A stretch of 25,063 nt of DNA from Flavobacterium psychrophilum (GTDB lineage Bacteria; Bacteroidota; Bacteroidia; Flavobacteriales; Flavobacteriaceae). The DNA lies in NCBI GenBank assembly GCA_945890865.1, contig CAMDDB010000015.1:1-25063 (forward strand), given 5' to 3'. Shown here piece by piece: positions 16,359 through 24,514 of this stretch (position 1 is its first letter; every line of letters begins with the position of its first letter). The notes under the pieces were generated by a model, which worked only from the letters and a program-made list of their open reading frames with translations, was not told where the DNA came from and made no database searches. Position numbers and translations under genes: made by a program.

Positions 16359-18152
16359 ATGGGGTTAGTTACTGCTAAAGAAGTTGCCAAAGCGATTAAC
16401 GCTGATAAATATGGTATTTTCGGAACCTTCACGGGCTGGGTCTTAATGAAAGTGCTGAAAATATCGGCACTCAATAAATTGTATGACCGAAACAAACATT
16501 TGCACGATGTTGAGTTCCTTAACGCCATTCTTGATGATTTACAAATAAAGTTTGAAATTCCTGAAGCAGACCTAAAACGGTTGCCAAAAGAAGGTGCTTA
16601 TATCACCATTTCAAATCATCCTTTAGGCGGAGTTGACGGCATTTTGTTGTTAAAATTAATGCTCGAGCGCGAACCCAATTTTAAAATTATTGCCAACTTT
16701 TTATTGCACCGTATTGCCCCTTTGAAACCGTTTATCATGCCGGTAAATCCGTTTGAGAACCACAAAGATGTCAAGTCTAGTGTGGTAGGAATCAAAGAAA
16801 CATTACGTCATTTAAGCGATGGCAAGCCTTTGGGTATTTTCCCTGCCGGAGAAGTGTCTACCTACAAAGACGGCAAATTAGTAGTGGACAAACCCTGGGA
16901 AGAAGGCGCATTGAAAGTGATTCGTAAAGCTCAAGTGCCCGTTGTTCCTATTTATTTTCATGCCAAAAACAGTAATTTGTTTTATTTCTTATCGAAAATA
17001 AACGACACCTTTAGAACCGCCAAATTACCTAGTGAATTGCATACCCAAAAAGACAGGGTAATCAAGGTGCGCATAGGGAAAGCCATTTCGGTAGCCGAAC
17101 AAAATGAATACCTAGACTTGGAAGGATATGGTGAGTTTTTAAGAAAAAAAACGTACATGCTCTCCAATGCTTTTGAAACAGAAAATTCTAAATTACATCT
17201 CCCCAAGTTATCTTCACCTAAGCCGCCTAAACAAATTGTAAAACCGGCAAATCACGGTGAAATAATAGAGGAAATTAATACCTTAAAAGAAGGAGATTTT
17301 AGACTCTTACAAAGCAAAAATTATCAAGTTTTTTTAACTACAGCTGAAAAAATTCCGAACATATTGCACGAAATAGGTCGCCTTCGAGAGATTACATTTA
17401 GAGAAGTAGGTGAAGGAACCAATGAAGCCATTGACTTAGATAAATACGATCAATACTATCACCACATGTTTTTATGGGACGATGATGCCCAAATGATTGC
17501 AGGTGCTTACCGAATGGGATTGGGTGATGGTATTTATAAAAAATATGGGATAGAAGGTTTCTACTTGCACGAGTTGTTTCGTTTTGAACCGGAATTACAT
17601 GGGATGATGAGTCAATCCATCGAAATGGGGAGAGCTTTCATTATTTCGGAATACCAACAAAAACCGATGCCGCTCTTTTTGTTATGGAAAGGAATTGTTC
17701 ACACCACCTTGCGTTATCCAGAACACAAATATTTAATGGGAGGCGTGAGTATAAGTAATCAATTTTCCGATTTTTCTAAATCATTGATGATTGAGTTTAT
17801 GAAATCGCACTATTACGATCCCTACATTGCACAATATGTGCATCCAAAAAAAGAATATAAGGTAAAACTTAAAGATGCTGATAAAGATTTTGTATTCAAT
17901 GAAACGGAAGCCGATCTGAATAAGTTTGATAAAATTATTGACGAAGTAGAACCGGGGAGTCTTCGCTTGCCCGTGTTGATTAAAAAATACATCAAACAAA
18001 ACGCAAGAGTAGTTGCTTTTAACGTGGATCCGTTGTTTAATAATTCGGTAGATGGGCTCATGTATATCAAAATTTCGGATTTACCCGATAGCACCGTAAA
18101 ACCGGTTATGGAAGAATTTCAAGCGGAACTAGAGCGTAAAGAAAAAGGCTAA
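16359..18152 (+). CDS. olsF: Bifunctional PlsC-GNAT acyltransferase, OlsF-type aminolipid synthase
   Basis: This 597-residue protein has two acyltransferase domains. The N-terminal half (~60-270) is a PlsC-like O-acyltransferase with NHPLGGVDG (86-94), whose H87 and D93 form the catalytic pair, and FPAGEVS (161-167) in place of the usual FPEGTRS. The C-terminal half (~305-500) resembles the OlsB/hemolysin GNAT N-acyltransferases, with LREITFREVGEGTNEAIDLDKYD and HELFRF. This order matches OlsF, which is known to make ornithine lipid by N-acylating the amino acid and then adding a second fatty acid. The product here could be ornithine, lysine or glycine lipid. The gene appears to stand alone with its own promoter element, and its stop codon lies within the stem of its terminator. 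The two-domain call is firm; the product is inferred. Confidence 0.86.
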   Translation: MGLVTAKEVAKAINADKYGIFGTFTGWVLMKVLKISALNKLYDRNKHLHDVEFLNAILDDLQIKFEIPEADLKRLPKEGAYITISNHPLGGVDGILLLKLMLEREPNFKIIANFLLHRIAPLKPFIMPVNPFENHKDVKSSVVGIKETLRHLSDGKPLGIFPAGEVSTYKDGKLVVDKPWEEGALKVIRKAQVPVVPIYFHAKNSNLFYFLSKINDTFRTAKLPSELHTQKDRVIKVRIGKAISVAEQNEYLDLEGYGEFLRKKTYMLSNAFETENSKLHLPKLSSPKPPKQIVKPANHGEIIEEINTLKEGDFRLLQSKNYQVFLTTAEKIPNILHEIGRLREITFREVGEGTNEAIDLDKYDQYYHHMFLWDDDAQMIAGAYRMGLGDGIYKKYGIEGFYLHELFRFEPELHGMMSQSIEMGRAFIISEYQQKPMPLFLLWKGIVHTTLRYPEHKYLMGGVSISNQFSDFSKSLMIEFMKSHYYDPYIAQYVHPKKEYKVKLKDADKDFVFNETEADLNKFDKIIDEVEPGSLRLPVLIKKYIKQNARVVAFNVDPLFNNSVDGLMYIKISDLPDSTVKPVMEEFQAELERKEKG

Positions 18153-18170
18153 TCAATGATTAGCCTTTTT
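18142..18170 (+). terminator. Bidirectional terminator between the acyltransferase and DUF2752 genes
   Basis: AAAAAGGCTAATC (18142-18154) pairs perfectly with GATTAGCCTTTTT (18158-18170) around a 3-nt loop. The A/T ends make it usable from both sides. It overlaps the end of the acyltransferase gene, including the TAA stop, and directly follows the stop of the opposing DUF2752 gene. Confidence 0.88.
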
Positions 18171-18614
18171 CTATCTCCAAATACTCTGTTTTACTATTTC
18201 ATCCCATGAATGTTCTTGAACAAAAAAGAACAATCTAATGACATGATAACCTACCAAAAAAGCGGCTAAATAATACGATAATTTTCTATTATAAAACCAT
18301 TTTCTAAAATAGCCTTTTTTTGTTTTTAATTCGAAAGAAAAAAGAACTATTATAAAAAGACAAAACCCTACTACTAATGGACCAAAAATGTGATACCCTA
18401 CACTTTTTAAGAGGTTCCCATCATATAAATAAACAATTGATTTAGTGATCCCGCATGAAGGACAGGGAAATCCTGTAGTCGCTTTTAATGGACAAAAAGA
18501 TTGTTCATTGTCTAATGTATGATTGGCATTGTTTAACCCTAAAATAAAAGGTATTGCAAGTGTTAGAAACGCACCTGTAATACCTAGAACTCTATTTAGG
18601 GTAAAATTTTTTAT
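18171..18614 (-). CDS. DUF2752 membrane protein lacking a canonical start codon
   Basis: An intact reading frame on the minus strand encodes a DUF2752 protein of about 147 residues, ending at TAG 18171-18173. The diagnostic part is FCPLKATTGFPCPSCGITKS, with cysteines at about 41, 51 and 54, followed by a hydrophobic helix after GYHIFGPLVVG and another near LAAFLVGYHVIRLFFF. A first hydrophobic segment lies at about 9-27. The frame has no ATG, GTG or TTG between the preceding in-frame stop (18627-18629) and this conserved part. The most likely start is the ATA at 18614-18612, giving (M)KNFTLNRVLG. It overlaps the stop of the upstream DUF4234 gene as ATAA, exactly where an ATGA overlap would be expected. 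ATT at 18623 is an alternative. The function of DUF2752 is unknown. The gene may be silenced or may start at a rare codon. Confidence 0.8.
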   Translation of the reverse strand: MKNFTLNRVLGITGAFLTLAIPFILGLNNANHTLDNEQSFCPLKATTGFPCPSCGITKSIVYLYDGNLLKSVGYHIFGPLVVGFCLFIIVLFSFELKTKKGYFRKWFYNRKLSYYLAAFLVGYHVIRLFFFVQEHSWDEIVKQSIWR

Positions 18615-18997
18615 TTGTACAATCTGTTAATATCTCCTTGAACAATCATTGCTGATGCAAATGGGAAAAATAAACCTAAAATAATTAGCAAAGTCGATTG
18701 ATCTTTATTTAATTCACCCGTCATTTTATAAACATTAGGCAAACCGTCTTTCCCTAAAACATAGTAGAAATATAGATTTACAGGTAAACAACAGCCCGAA
18801 AAAACTGCAATAGGCGTTGAGATGACTTCTCTATTTGAAACAGCGTTTACTACTTCAGCAATTTTAATATTCCAATAAATTAAATACAACCCACAAGTAA
18901 TAAAGCTTAATAATAACACAATAATTGGGTCAACTTTAAATACAGGAATGTTGTTAATGGGTTGATTCCAATTTTCTTTTTGGTTAGTTACTTCCAT
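18611..18997 (-). CDS. DUF4234-like small membrane protein
   Basis: This is a 128-residue membrane protein. An in-frame TTG lies nine bases upstream, but ATG at 18997 (MEVTNQKENW) is the better start. After a polar N-terminus comes DPIIVLLLSFITCGLYLIYW, a hydrophobic helix with the CGLY-x3-W pattern that I associate with DUF4234. A second hydrophobic segment contains a CC pair (FSGCCLPVNLYFYY) and a third lies near 100-115. The function is unknown. The stop overlaps the proposed start of the DUF2752 gene, so the two probably form a coupled pair. A near-match promoter element, TACATTCG, lies at 19030-19023. The family assignment is moderately sure. Confidence 0.76.
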   Translation of the reverse strand: MEVTNQKENWNQPINNIPVFKVDPIIVLLLSFITCGLYLIYWNIKIAEVVNAVSNREVISTPIAVFSGCCLPVNLYFYYVLGKDGLPNVYKMTGELNKDQSTLLIILGLFFPFASAMIVQGDINRLYK

Positions 18998-19074
18998 AGA
19001 TTTCAATTTTTAGTTAGTTTTACGAATGTAAGGATTTAGTGTATAAGTCTACGCTAATTTGTTTTTGTTACCAT

Positions 19075-20025
19075 TTATTTTGCATAAATCGCGCAAATTT
19101 TATCCACTATGGTTTGGGCTAATTTTTGATGGCTTTCAAAAGTCCAGCCAGCAATATGGGGAGTTAATAGCACATTATCTGCTTGGAGTAAATAGTCAAA
19201 AGCTTTCGGTTTTTCACCTTCAAACAACGTTTCAAACGATAGTTTTTCATATTCTAAAACGTCTAAACCAGCGCCTACTATTTTTCCCCCTTTCAAAGCT
19301 TCGACTACATCCTCGGTTACTACCGAGTTCCCTCGAGCGGTATTGATAAACCAAAAGGGTTTTTTGAAACTATTTATAAAATCTGAATTTATCATTTTAT
19401 CCGTCTCGGGAGTCCAAGGCGTGTGCAAACTGACAACATCGGCTTGTTCTTGAAGCGTTGCTATCGAAACTTGGGTTGCATTTGCATCGCCTACATGGGG
19501 TAAAATATCATAACAAAAGGTGGTTACATCAAAGCCGCGCAATTTTTTGGCAAACGATTTCCCCATAGTACCATAACCAATAATTCCAATGGTTTTCCCT
19601 TCCAATTCATGTCCGCGGTTGCCCTCTCTGATCCATTGACCCAATTTGACTTCGCTATTGGCCTTATTCAATTTATTGAAAAGCGAAAGCAGCATCCCCA
19701 AAGTGTGTTCTCCCACGGCATTTGCATTGCCCTCGGGGGCTGCAATAAGGTGAATCCCTTTTGCTGTGGCATAATCACAATCGATGCTTTCTAAACCGGC
19801 ACCTACACGCGCAATAAACTGCAAATTTGTGGCTTTGTCTAAAAAAATTTGATCTATTTTGAATCGGCTCCGGATAACAATGCCGTGATAGCTTGCAATT
19901 TTGGCTTCAATTTCTTTTTTAGAAGACGTAAAATCGGCCTCATTTTGAAAACCAGCTTGTTGCAATTGATCCCAAAGAAGAGGATGATTGCTATCGAGAT
20001 GTAAAATTTTAAGGGCCAAATCCAT
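19075..20025 (-). CDS. D-2-hydroxyacid dehydrogenase (phosphoglycerate dehydrogenase-like)
   Basis: This is a 316-residue NAD-dependent dehydrogenase. The Rossmann domain has GIIGYGTMG (147-155) with D173 as the likely ribose-binding acid. Catalytic residues are R231 (NTARG), an acid near 258-260 (LEYE) and H290 (LTPHIAG). The substrate-binding domain has RVGAGLES (73-80) and PEGNANAVGEHTLGMLL (98-114), close to the PEGN-NAVGE pattern of 3-phosphoglycerate dehydrogenases. It lacks a C-terminal ACT domain, so it would be the short form if it makes serine. No serC or other serine-pathway gene is adjacent, so a different 2-hydroxyacid substrate remains possible. It follows the EnvC operon terminator and no clear TAnnTTTG box was seen upstream. 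Confidence 0.9.
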   Translation of the reverse strand: MDLALKILHLDSNHPLLWDQLQQAGFQNEADFTSSKKEIEAKIASYHGIVIRSRFKIDQIFLDKATNLQFIARVGAGLESIDCDYATAKGIHLIAAPEGNANAVGEHTLGMLLSLFNKLNKANSEVKLGQWIREGNRGHELEGKTIGIIGYGTMGKSFAKKLRGFDVTTFCYDILPHVGDANATQVSIATLQEQADVVSLHTPWTPETDKMINSDFINSFKKPFWFINTARGNSVVTEDVVEALKGGKIVGAGLDVLEYEKLSFETLFEGEKPKAFDYLLQADNVLLTPHIAGWTFESHQKLAQTIVDKICAIYAK

Positions 20026-20066
20026 ACTGTTGATTTAAAGGATAAAAATACAAGAAAATAAAGTAC

Positions 20067-20093
20067 AAAAAAAATGAGGCCTTTCGACCTCAT
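20067..20093 (-). terminator. Intrinsic terminator after the EnvC-like gene
   Basis: On the minus strand ATGAGGTC pairs with GGCCTCAT (one T-G pair) around a GAAA tetraloop, followed by a T-tract. It lies seven bases past the EnvC stop codon and separates the envelope gene cluster from the dehydrogenase gene. Confidence 0.88.
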
Positions 20094-20099
20094 CATTTG

Positions 20100-21335
20100 T
20101 TACATATTTAACCAAGCGGTCGGATTTAAGGTCGTTGTATTTTGAAGTACTAAAAACTTAATCACGGCTTTGCCTGAGGCATCGGTATGAATTCTTCCAA
20201 TGGTTTGTTTGATGCTTACTTTTTGTCCTTTACTCACGTTCACTGAAGCTAAATTTAAATACACGGTGATAAAATCTCCATGTTGGATGTAAACTGCTTT
20301 ATTGTTGGCTGAAATGACTTGTACTTGCAACACCTCTCCGGCAAAAACAGCTCTAGCCGAAGCACCAGCTTCAGTGGTAATTTCAATTCCACTGTTGTGA
20401 ACGGTTAAGTTTTTGTGCACGGGATGGGGTTGATCGCCATAATATTGTGAAACATTACCATTGACAACCGGCCAAGGCAATCTTCCTTTATTGGCTTTAA
20501 AGTTGTCGGACGAAACTTTTCCTTCAGCAGAAAGGACAAACTTAGTAGCTTCTTTTGTTCCTGCTTTAGGCGCTGTAGTTCCTGTTTTTGCGGCATTTCT
20601 CTTGTTAGCCGCAGCAATCTCATCGGCAATAATTTTCTTAATCTGACGGTCTATTTGTTTGGCTTCTTTTTGTTTTTTATCAATTTCAGCCGCAATTTGT
20701 TTTTTATCTTTTTGGATCGATTTCACAAGTCGCTCTTGCTCTTGTTTTTCTTTTTCCAGTTCTTTTTTCTCTTGTTCTGTTTCTACTAAAACCTTTTCCT
20801 TTTCTTTTTTATTGGTTTTAAGGTTTTGCTCAGCTTGTTCTAATTTTTGTTGTTTGGTGCGAATTTCTTCGCCTTGCATTTTCCTAAAATCGGCATATTG
20901 TTTCATGTACTGAATGCGCTTGTAAGCTTGAAGAAAATTTTGGGAAGAAAGGACAAACATAACCCTACTTTGTTCGTTTCTGCTTTTATAGGATTTAACG
21001 ATCATTTTTTCATAATCTTCTTTCAACACGGTCAACTCTCGGTTCAATTTGTTCATTTCGAGTTGGGTCAAATAGATGTTATCCGATAGTATTCGAGTTT
21101 GTTTTGCGGTAGTATTCAATAATTTTTGACGCAAAGCAATTAGCCCTTTTTGTTGATCAATTTGCTTTAAAACCGATTTTTCTTTTTTCTTTTCCGATTC
21201 TAATCGCGCTTTCTTTTCGGCAATTTCGTTTAAAATTTGCTCTTTTCTTTGCTCTAATTTTTGTTGCTCAGAAGGTTGCGCAAACGCCATTGAGGTGATG
21301 AAAAAGAAAAGTAGTGTTTTTAAAAATTGGTTCAT
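20100..21335 (-). CDS. envC: EnvC-like murein hydrolase activator with degenerate LytM domain
   Basis: This 411-residue periplasmic protein has a signal peptide (1-20, ending MAFAQ), a long coiled coil (~22-240), a linker and a C-terminal M23/LytM domain (~285-411). The zinc ligands of active M23 peptidases appear to be lost. The usual H-x3-D is N314-x3-E318 (NSGIE), and the HLHFE strand reads VIKFL (391-395). The fold markers YYGDQPHPVH, GEVLQVQ and LNPTAWLNM remain. In E. coli EnvC the coiled coil binds FtsEX and the inactive LytM domain activates amidases during cell separation, which is the likely role here. The gene follows the DUF4292 lipoprotein after 48 bp that contain a TACCTTTG element, so it may be transcribed both with the cluster and alone. 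A terminator follows. Confidence 0.92.
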   Translation of the reverse strand: MNQFLKTLLFFFITSMAFAQPSEQQKLEQRKEQILNEIAEKKARLESEKKKEKSVLKQIDQQKGLIALRQKLLNTTAKQTRILSDNIYLTQLEMNKLNRELTVLKEDYEKMIVKSYKSRNEQSRVMFVLSSQNFLQAYKRIQYMKQYADFRKMQGEEIRTKQQKLEQAEQNLKTNKKEKEKVLVETEQEKKELEKEKQEQERLVKSIQKDKKQIAAEIDKKQKEAKQIDRQIKKIIADEIAAANKRNAAKTGTTAPKAGTKEATKFVLSAEGKVSSDNFKANKGRLPWPVVNGNVSQYYGDQPHPVHKNLTVHNSGIEITTEAGASARAVFAGEVLQVQVISANNKAVYIQHGDFITVYLNLASVNVSKGQKVSIKQTIGRIHTDASGKAVIKFLVLQNTTTLNPTAWLNM

Positions 21336-21351
21336 GCACTTTGGTTTTTTA

Positions 21352-21359
21352 CAAAGGTA
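21352..21359 (-). promoter_or_regulatory. -7 element upstream of the EnvC-like gene
   Basis: The minus strand reads TACCTTTG, an exact TAnnTTTG match, 16 bp before the ATG. It suggests an internal promoter within the nucleotidyltransferase-TPR-DUF4292-envC run. No -33 TTG was found. Confidence 0.48.
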
Positions 21360-21383
21360 GTTTTGTTTTACTAAAATAAAAAA

Positions 21384-22148
21384 TTAATCGATTTGAATTG
21401 CCTTGTAATCACTAGGAATAGCATAAGAATAATTCAAATTTTCATTAAATGTTGTGTTTTTGTATTCGATAGCAATTGATATTTTATCTTTTTGAGCTGC
21501 TTTAATATTGATTTCATTAGGCAAAAATATACGTTCCACTTCTTTATACGAAGGGTATTGAATTTCTAATGCTCTATTTTGACTGGCTTGAGTAATGGTT
21601 TCTTTTTTTAATAAAAAATTGGCAGCTTCAAAATAAAATTCTTTGGAGATATCAGTGGTTTGTGCCTGTGATAATTTGAATAATTTATCGTTAATGCCTG
21701 AAATCCAGTTGCCTTTTGATAAATCATCGATGGATTTTCCAAGAAGTAAATTTTGTACTTTTTGAAAATCGAGATCGGTTCCAAGCCAATTGCTGAGCAT
21801 GCTAAAATCGCCTTCAAAATAGGTGTTATTTATTTTTTCATAATAACTCACTTTGGCGGGAGTAATTAATGCTTTTGCTATCGGGAATCCTAGAATTTTA
21901 ATATTAATCCAAATGATTTCATTTTTTTTAATGCGTATATCTGCATTCAAAGAATGGGACTGCGAAGGATCTTCATACTTCGCATTTGCTTTAATATTTA
22001 GGGTTTTGAAATTGGTTTCGTTGGCATAATGACCGTTGATAATTTTGGAAATTTCTGCAGTGTCTTTTGCGGCAGCAGAAGCTACAGCCTGTTTTGATTT
22101 ACAACCGATTAATAAAAACGCCAGAACCACCGCAAGAATGCCTTTCAT
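21384..22148 (-). CDS. DUF4292 lipoprotein
   Basis: This is a 254-residue lipoprotein with signal MKGILAVVLAFLLIGC and lipidation expected at C16. The rest is polar and rich in alternating beta-strand patterns (TLNIKANAKYED, SLNADIRIKKNEIIWINIKILGFPIAKALITPAKVSYYEK), which I recognise as DUF4292. Members look like the half-barrel of the LolA/LolB lipoprotein carriers, so binding an acyl chain or lipoprotein at the outer membrane is a reasonable guess, not a demonstrated role. Its ATG overlaps the stop of the TPR gene as TAATG, so translation is likely coupled. The EnvC-like gene follows on the same strand. Confidence 0.88.
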   Translation of the reverse strand: MKGILAVVLAFLLIGCKSKQAVASAAAKDTAEISKIINGHYANETNFKTLNIKANAKYEDPSQSHSLNADIRIKKNEIIWINIKILGFPIAKALITPAKVSYYEKINNTYFEGDFSMLSNWLGTDLDFQKVQNLLLGKSIDDLSKGNWISGINDKLFKLSQAQTTDISKEFYFEAANFLLKKETITQASQNRALEIQYPSYKEVERIFLPNEINIKAAQKDKISIAIEYKNTTFNENLNYSYAIPSDYKAIQID

Positions 22149-23485
22149 TATTTGATTTGTTTTAATTTAGTAAAATACCGCTGCTTTTTTGCCGTGTCTT
22201 TTAGGTTGTCGCAACTGATGATTAATTGCTCAAAAAAAAGGACTTCGAGAGGTTGATCGTCCACTACAAAATCCAGACCGTTTTCTAAATATTCTTTTGC
22301 TTTTTGATAATTTTTTAATTGATTGAAGCCCCATCCGGCATAATAATAATAGTTAGGATAAGTGGGGAAAAGTTCAGAAAACTCAGTTGCTTTCCTTACT
22401 AAACGCTGAAAATCTTGTTTTTGTTGTAAAACTTCCAAATAATCATTCATGCTTTCTACGGCATCGGGCTTTTGCCGTAGTGCTTTTTCAAAATAATACG
22501 ACGCTTTCTCCAAATCCTTTTTTCTCCAAAAGAATTTTGCTACTTCTTGAGCCACTGAAATGGAAGCATCTGAATCAAAATAAGGAATAGCCGCATCAAC
22601 TTCTTTAAAATAAATAGGATTATTGACCGCAAAAATTAAAAATTCATTGAAAACGCGGTGCTTAATTTTTAGATCAATTTTATCGCTTTGCAATACTTTA
22701 AACATCGATTGTGACGCTTTTGTTCCGTCGTTTGCATTCAAATAAAATTTCATCAAACTAACTTGCGCCCACTCCGAACTTGGAATCTCTTTTTCCAATT
22801 CTTTTGCAACTTCAAAAGCTTTTTCTTCTTGGTTAAAACTGAGATACAGGGTGATTAAGTCAATATAATTTTGTTCGTATTTTGGGTATTCTTTTATGGC
22901 TTTTTCTAAAGTTTCTTTTTTAGGTGATGCAAATTCATTTGACCGTTCCAATTTTAACTTATAAAATTCCATATTTTTCGTCAAATTAGAACTCGCATCG
23001 ATCTCTTTTAATAGGACAAGCGCTTTTTCTTTTTGATCGGTAGTCATGTATAAAGACACCAAATCTTCTCGCATATTGGGGTCAAATTCAACTAATTTTT
23101 GAACTACTCCTATGGCTTTGTCAAAAGCTTTGGTTTGATAATAAATATCGTATAAGCCATTCCAATACCAACGTTGTTTAGGATCGAATTCAATAGCGCT
23201 TTTAAAAGCTATTTCGGCAGCAATATAATTTTTTGCGGCCAATTGGTTTTTACCCAATTCAAATAAAAAAGCGGCATTTTTAGGTTCTATTTCAAGGGCT
23301 TTTTGAAGCGCAATAATGGCTTTATCATAATTTTCTATTCCTCGTTGTGTGAGGGCTTCAAAAAAATAATCTTCAGATTTATTTTCGTCTAATGCAATAT
23401 CTTCGGGGTTTTGTTGCGCAAGGGAGCGACTTCCTAAACCCAATAGCAGGAAGACCAATAAAGCGATATGTCTTCTACTTGACAT
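22148..23485 (-). CDS. Exported tetratricopeptide-repeat protein
   Basis: This is a 445-residue protein with a signal peptide (1-23, MSSRRHIALLVFLLLGLGSRSLA) followed by TPR units through most of its length. Clear examples are the stretch from EDYFFEALTQRGIENYDKAI through ALEIEPKNAAFLFELGKNQLA in the first 85 residues, and ASYYFEKALRQKPDAVESMN in the second half. There is no catalytic motif. It is likely a periplasmic scaffold. Its start directly follows the nucleotidyltransferase stop (TAGATG) and its stop overlaps the DUF4292 start, so it is the middle of a translationally coupled trio. That places it with envelope assembly, but the partner is unknown. Confidence 0.9.
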   Translation of the reverse strand: MSSRRHIALLVFLLLGLGSRSLAQQNPEDIALDENKSEDYFFEALTQRGIENYDKAIIALQKALEIEPKNAAFLFELGKNQLAAKNYIAAEIAFKSAIEFDPKQRWYWNGLYDIYYQTKAFDKAIGVVQKLVEFDPNMREDLVSLYMTTDQKEKALVLLKEIDASSNLTKNMEFYKLKLERSNEFASPKKETLEKAIKEYPKYEQNYIDLITLYLSFNQEEKAFEVAKELEKEIPSSEWAQVSLMKFYLNANDGTKASQSMFKVLQSDKIDLKIKHRVFNEFLIFAVNNPIYFKEVDAAIPYFDSDASISVAQEVAKFFWRKKDLEKASYYFEKALRQKPDAVESMNDYLEVLQQKQDFQRLVRKATEFSELFPTYPNYYYYAGWGFNQLKNYQKAKEYLENGLDFVVDDQPLEVLFFEQLIISCDNLKDTAKKQRYFTKLKQIK

Positions 23486-24496
23486 CTATTCTAAAACCGA
23501 ATAATCGCCAATACTAATACTCGTAAAATGGCCGTCATATTGAACGTGATTTCCAATCATAGCATTGTCTAAATTTGCATTTTTAATGTGGACATGCGTT
23601 TGAACCAAACTATTTTTCAGGGTGGAATCCACAACATGACATCCATTTCCTAATGATACATTAGGCCCAATAGTGGCATTGATTAACACTACATTTTCTC
23701 CAATATAGCAAGGTGGAATAATGGTTGAATTTTCTTGTTTTACTCCATAATCGATCAAATGTTCCCCGTCGTTATGTAAAAACCCAAGCATTCTTGTATT
23801 GGTTTCAACCGTTACATCTTTGTTTCCGCAATCCATCCATTCGTCTACTTTACCGTGGACAAACTTCATGCCTTTCGCCATCATTTGTTTGATCCCATCG
23901 TTGATTTGGTATTCGCCACCGTGAATAATGTTGTTGTCTAAAACCGATTGGAGTTCATGCTTCAATACGGCCACATCTTTGAAATAGTAAATTCCAATCA
24001 CGGCTAAATCCGACACAAATTCTTTTGGTTTTTCAACCAATTCGATGATTTCGCCCTTAGGGTTTAAATTTACTACCCCAAAAGCTTCGGGTCGGTCTAC
24101 TTGTTTCACCCAAATAACGCTGTCGGCTGTGGTATCCAAATCAAAGTCGGCACGAATTAAGGTGTCAGCATACGCAATAACTGCTGGTCCACTTAAAGAA
24201 TCTTTGGCACACATGATCGCATGACCCGTTCCTAAGGCTTCATTTTGATAATAAATGGTTCCTTTTGCTCCTAATTTTTGGGCGATAGCCAACAAATCTT
24301 GTTCGACTTTTGCACCAAAACTTTCATGAATAATAAAGGCAACTTCTTCTATTTTTTGGTTTAACACCCCGGCAATATCTTCGACTAATCGATGCACAAT
24401 GGGTTTTCCTGCCACTGGAATTAAGGGTTTTGGAATGGTTAATGTGTGTGGGCGAAGGCGTGATCCGCGACCCGCCATGGGTACTATTATTTTCAT
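23486..24496 (-). CDS. Sugar-phosphate nucleotidyltransferase
   Basis: This 336-residue cytoplasmic enzyme transfers a nucleotide to a sugar 1-phosphate. The N-terminal GT-A-type domain begins PMAGRGSRLRPHTLTIPKPLIPVAGKP (6-32), the classic nucleotide-binding loop with catalytic R and K. AYADTL near 108-113 supplies the metal-binding aspartate. The C-terminal ~85 residues are hexapeptide-like repeats of a left-handed beta helix (NVVLINATIGPNVSLGNGCHV). This architecture fits glucose-1-phosphate thymidylyl/uridylyltransferases and relatives; the exact sugar and nucleotide cannot be read. It is the first gene of the cluster with the TPR, DUF4292 and EnvC-like genes, suggesting supply of activated sugar for envelope polysaccharide. 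The repeat element lies just upstream, and no TAnnTTTG box was seen. Confidence 0.92.
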   Translation of the reverse strand: MKIIVPMAGRGSRLRPHTLTIPKPLIPVAGKPIVHRLVEDIAGVLNQKIEEVAFIIHESFGAKVEQDLLAIAQKLGAKGTIYYQNEALGTGHAIMCAKDSLSGPAVIAYADTLIRADFDLDTTADSVIWVKQVDRPEAFGVVNLNPKGEIIELVEKPKEFVSDLAVIGIYYFKDVAVLKHELQSVLDNNIIHGGEYQINDGIKQMMAKGMKFVHGKVDEWMDCGNKDVTVETNTRMLGFLHNDGEHLIDYGVKQENSTIIPPCYIGENVVLINATIGPNVSLGNGCHVVDSTLKNSLVQTHVHIKNANLDNAMIGNHVQYDGHFTSISIGDYSVLE

Positions 24497-24514
24497 ATAG
24501 AATATGTATTAAAC

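Noticed and set aside
18611..18623. A programmed -1 frameshift joining DUF4234 and DUF2752 into one protein
   Set aside because: The frames differ by -1, but no slippery heptamer lies before the DUF4234 stop; the A-run comes only after it. An altered ATGA overlap explains the arrangement more simply.
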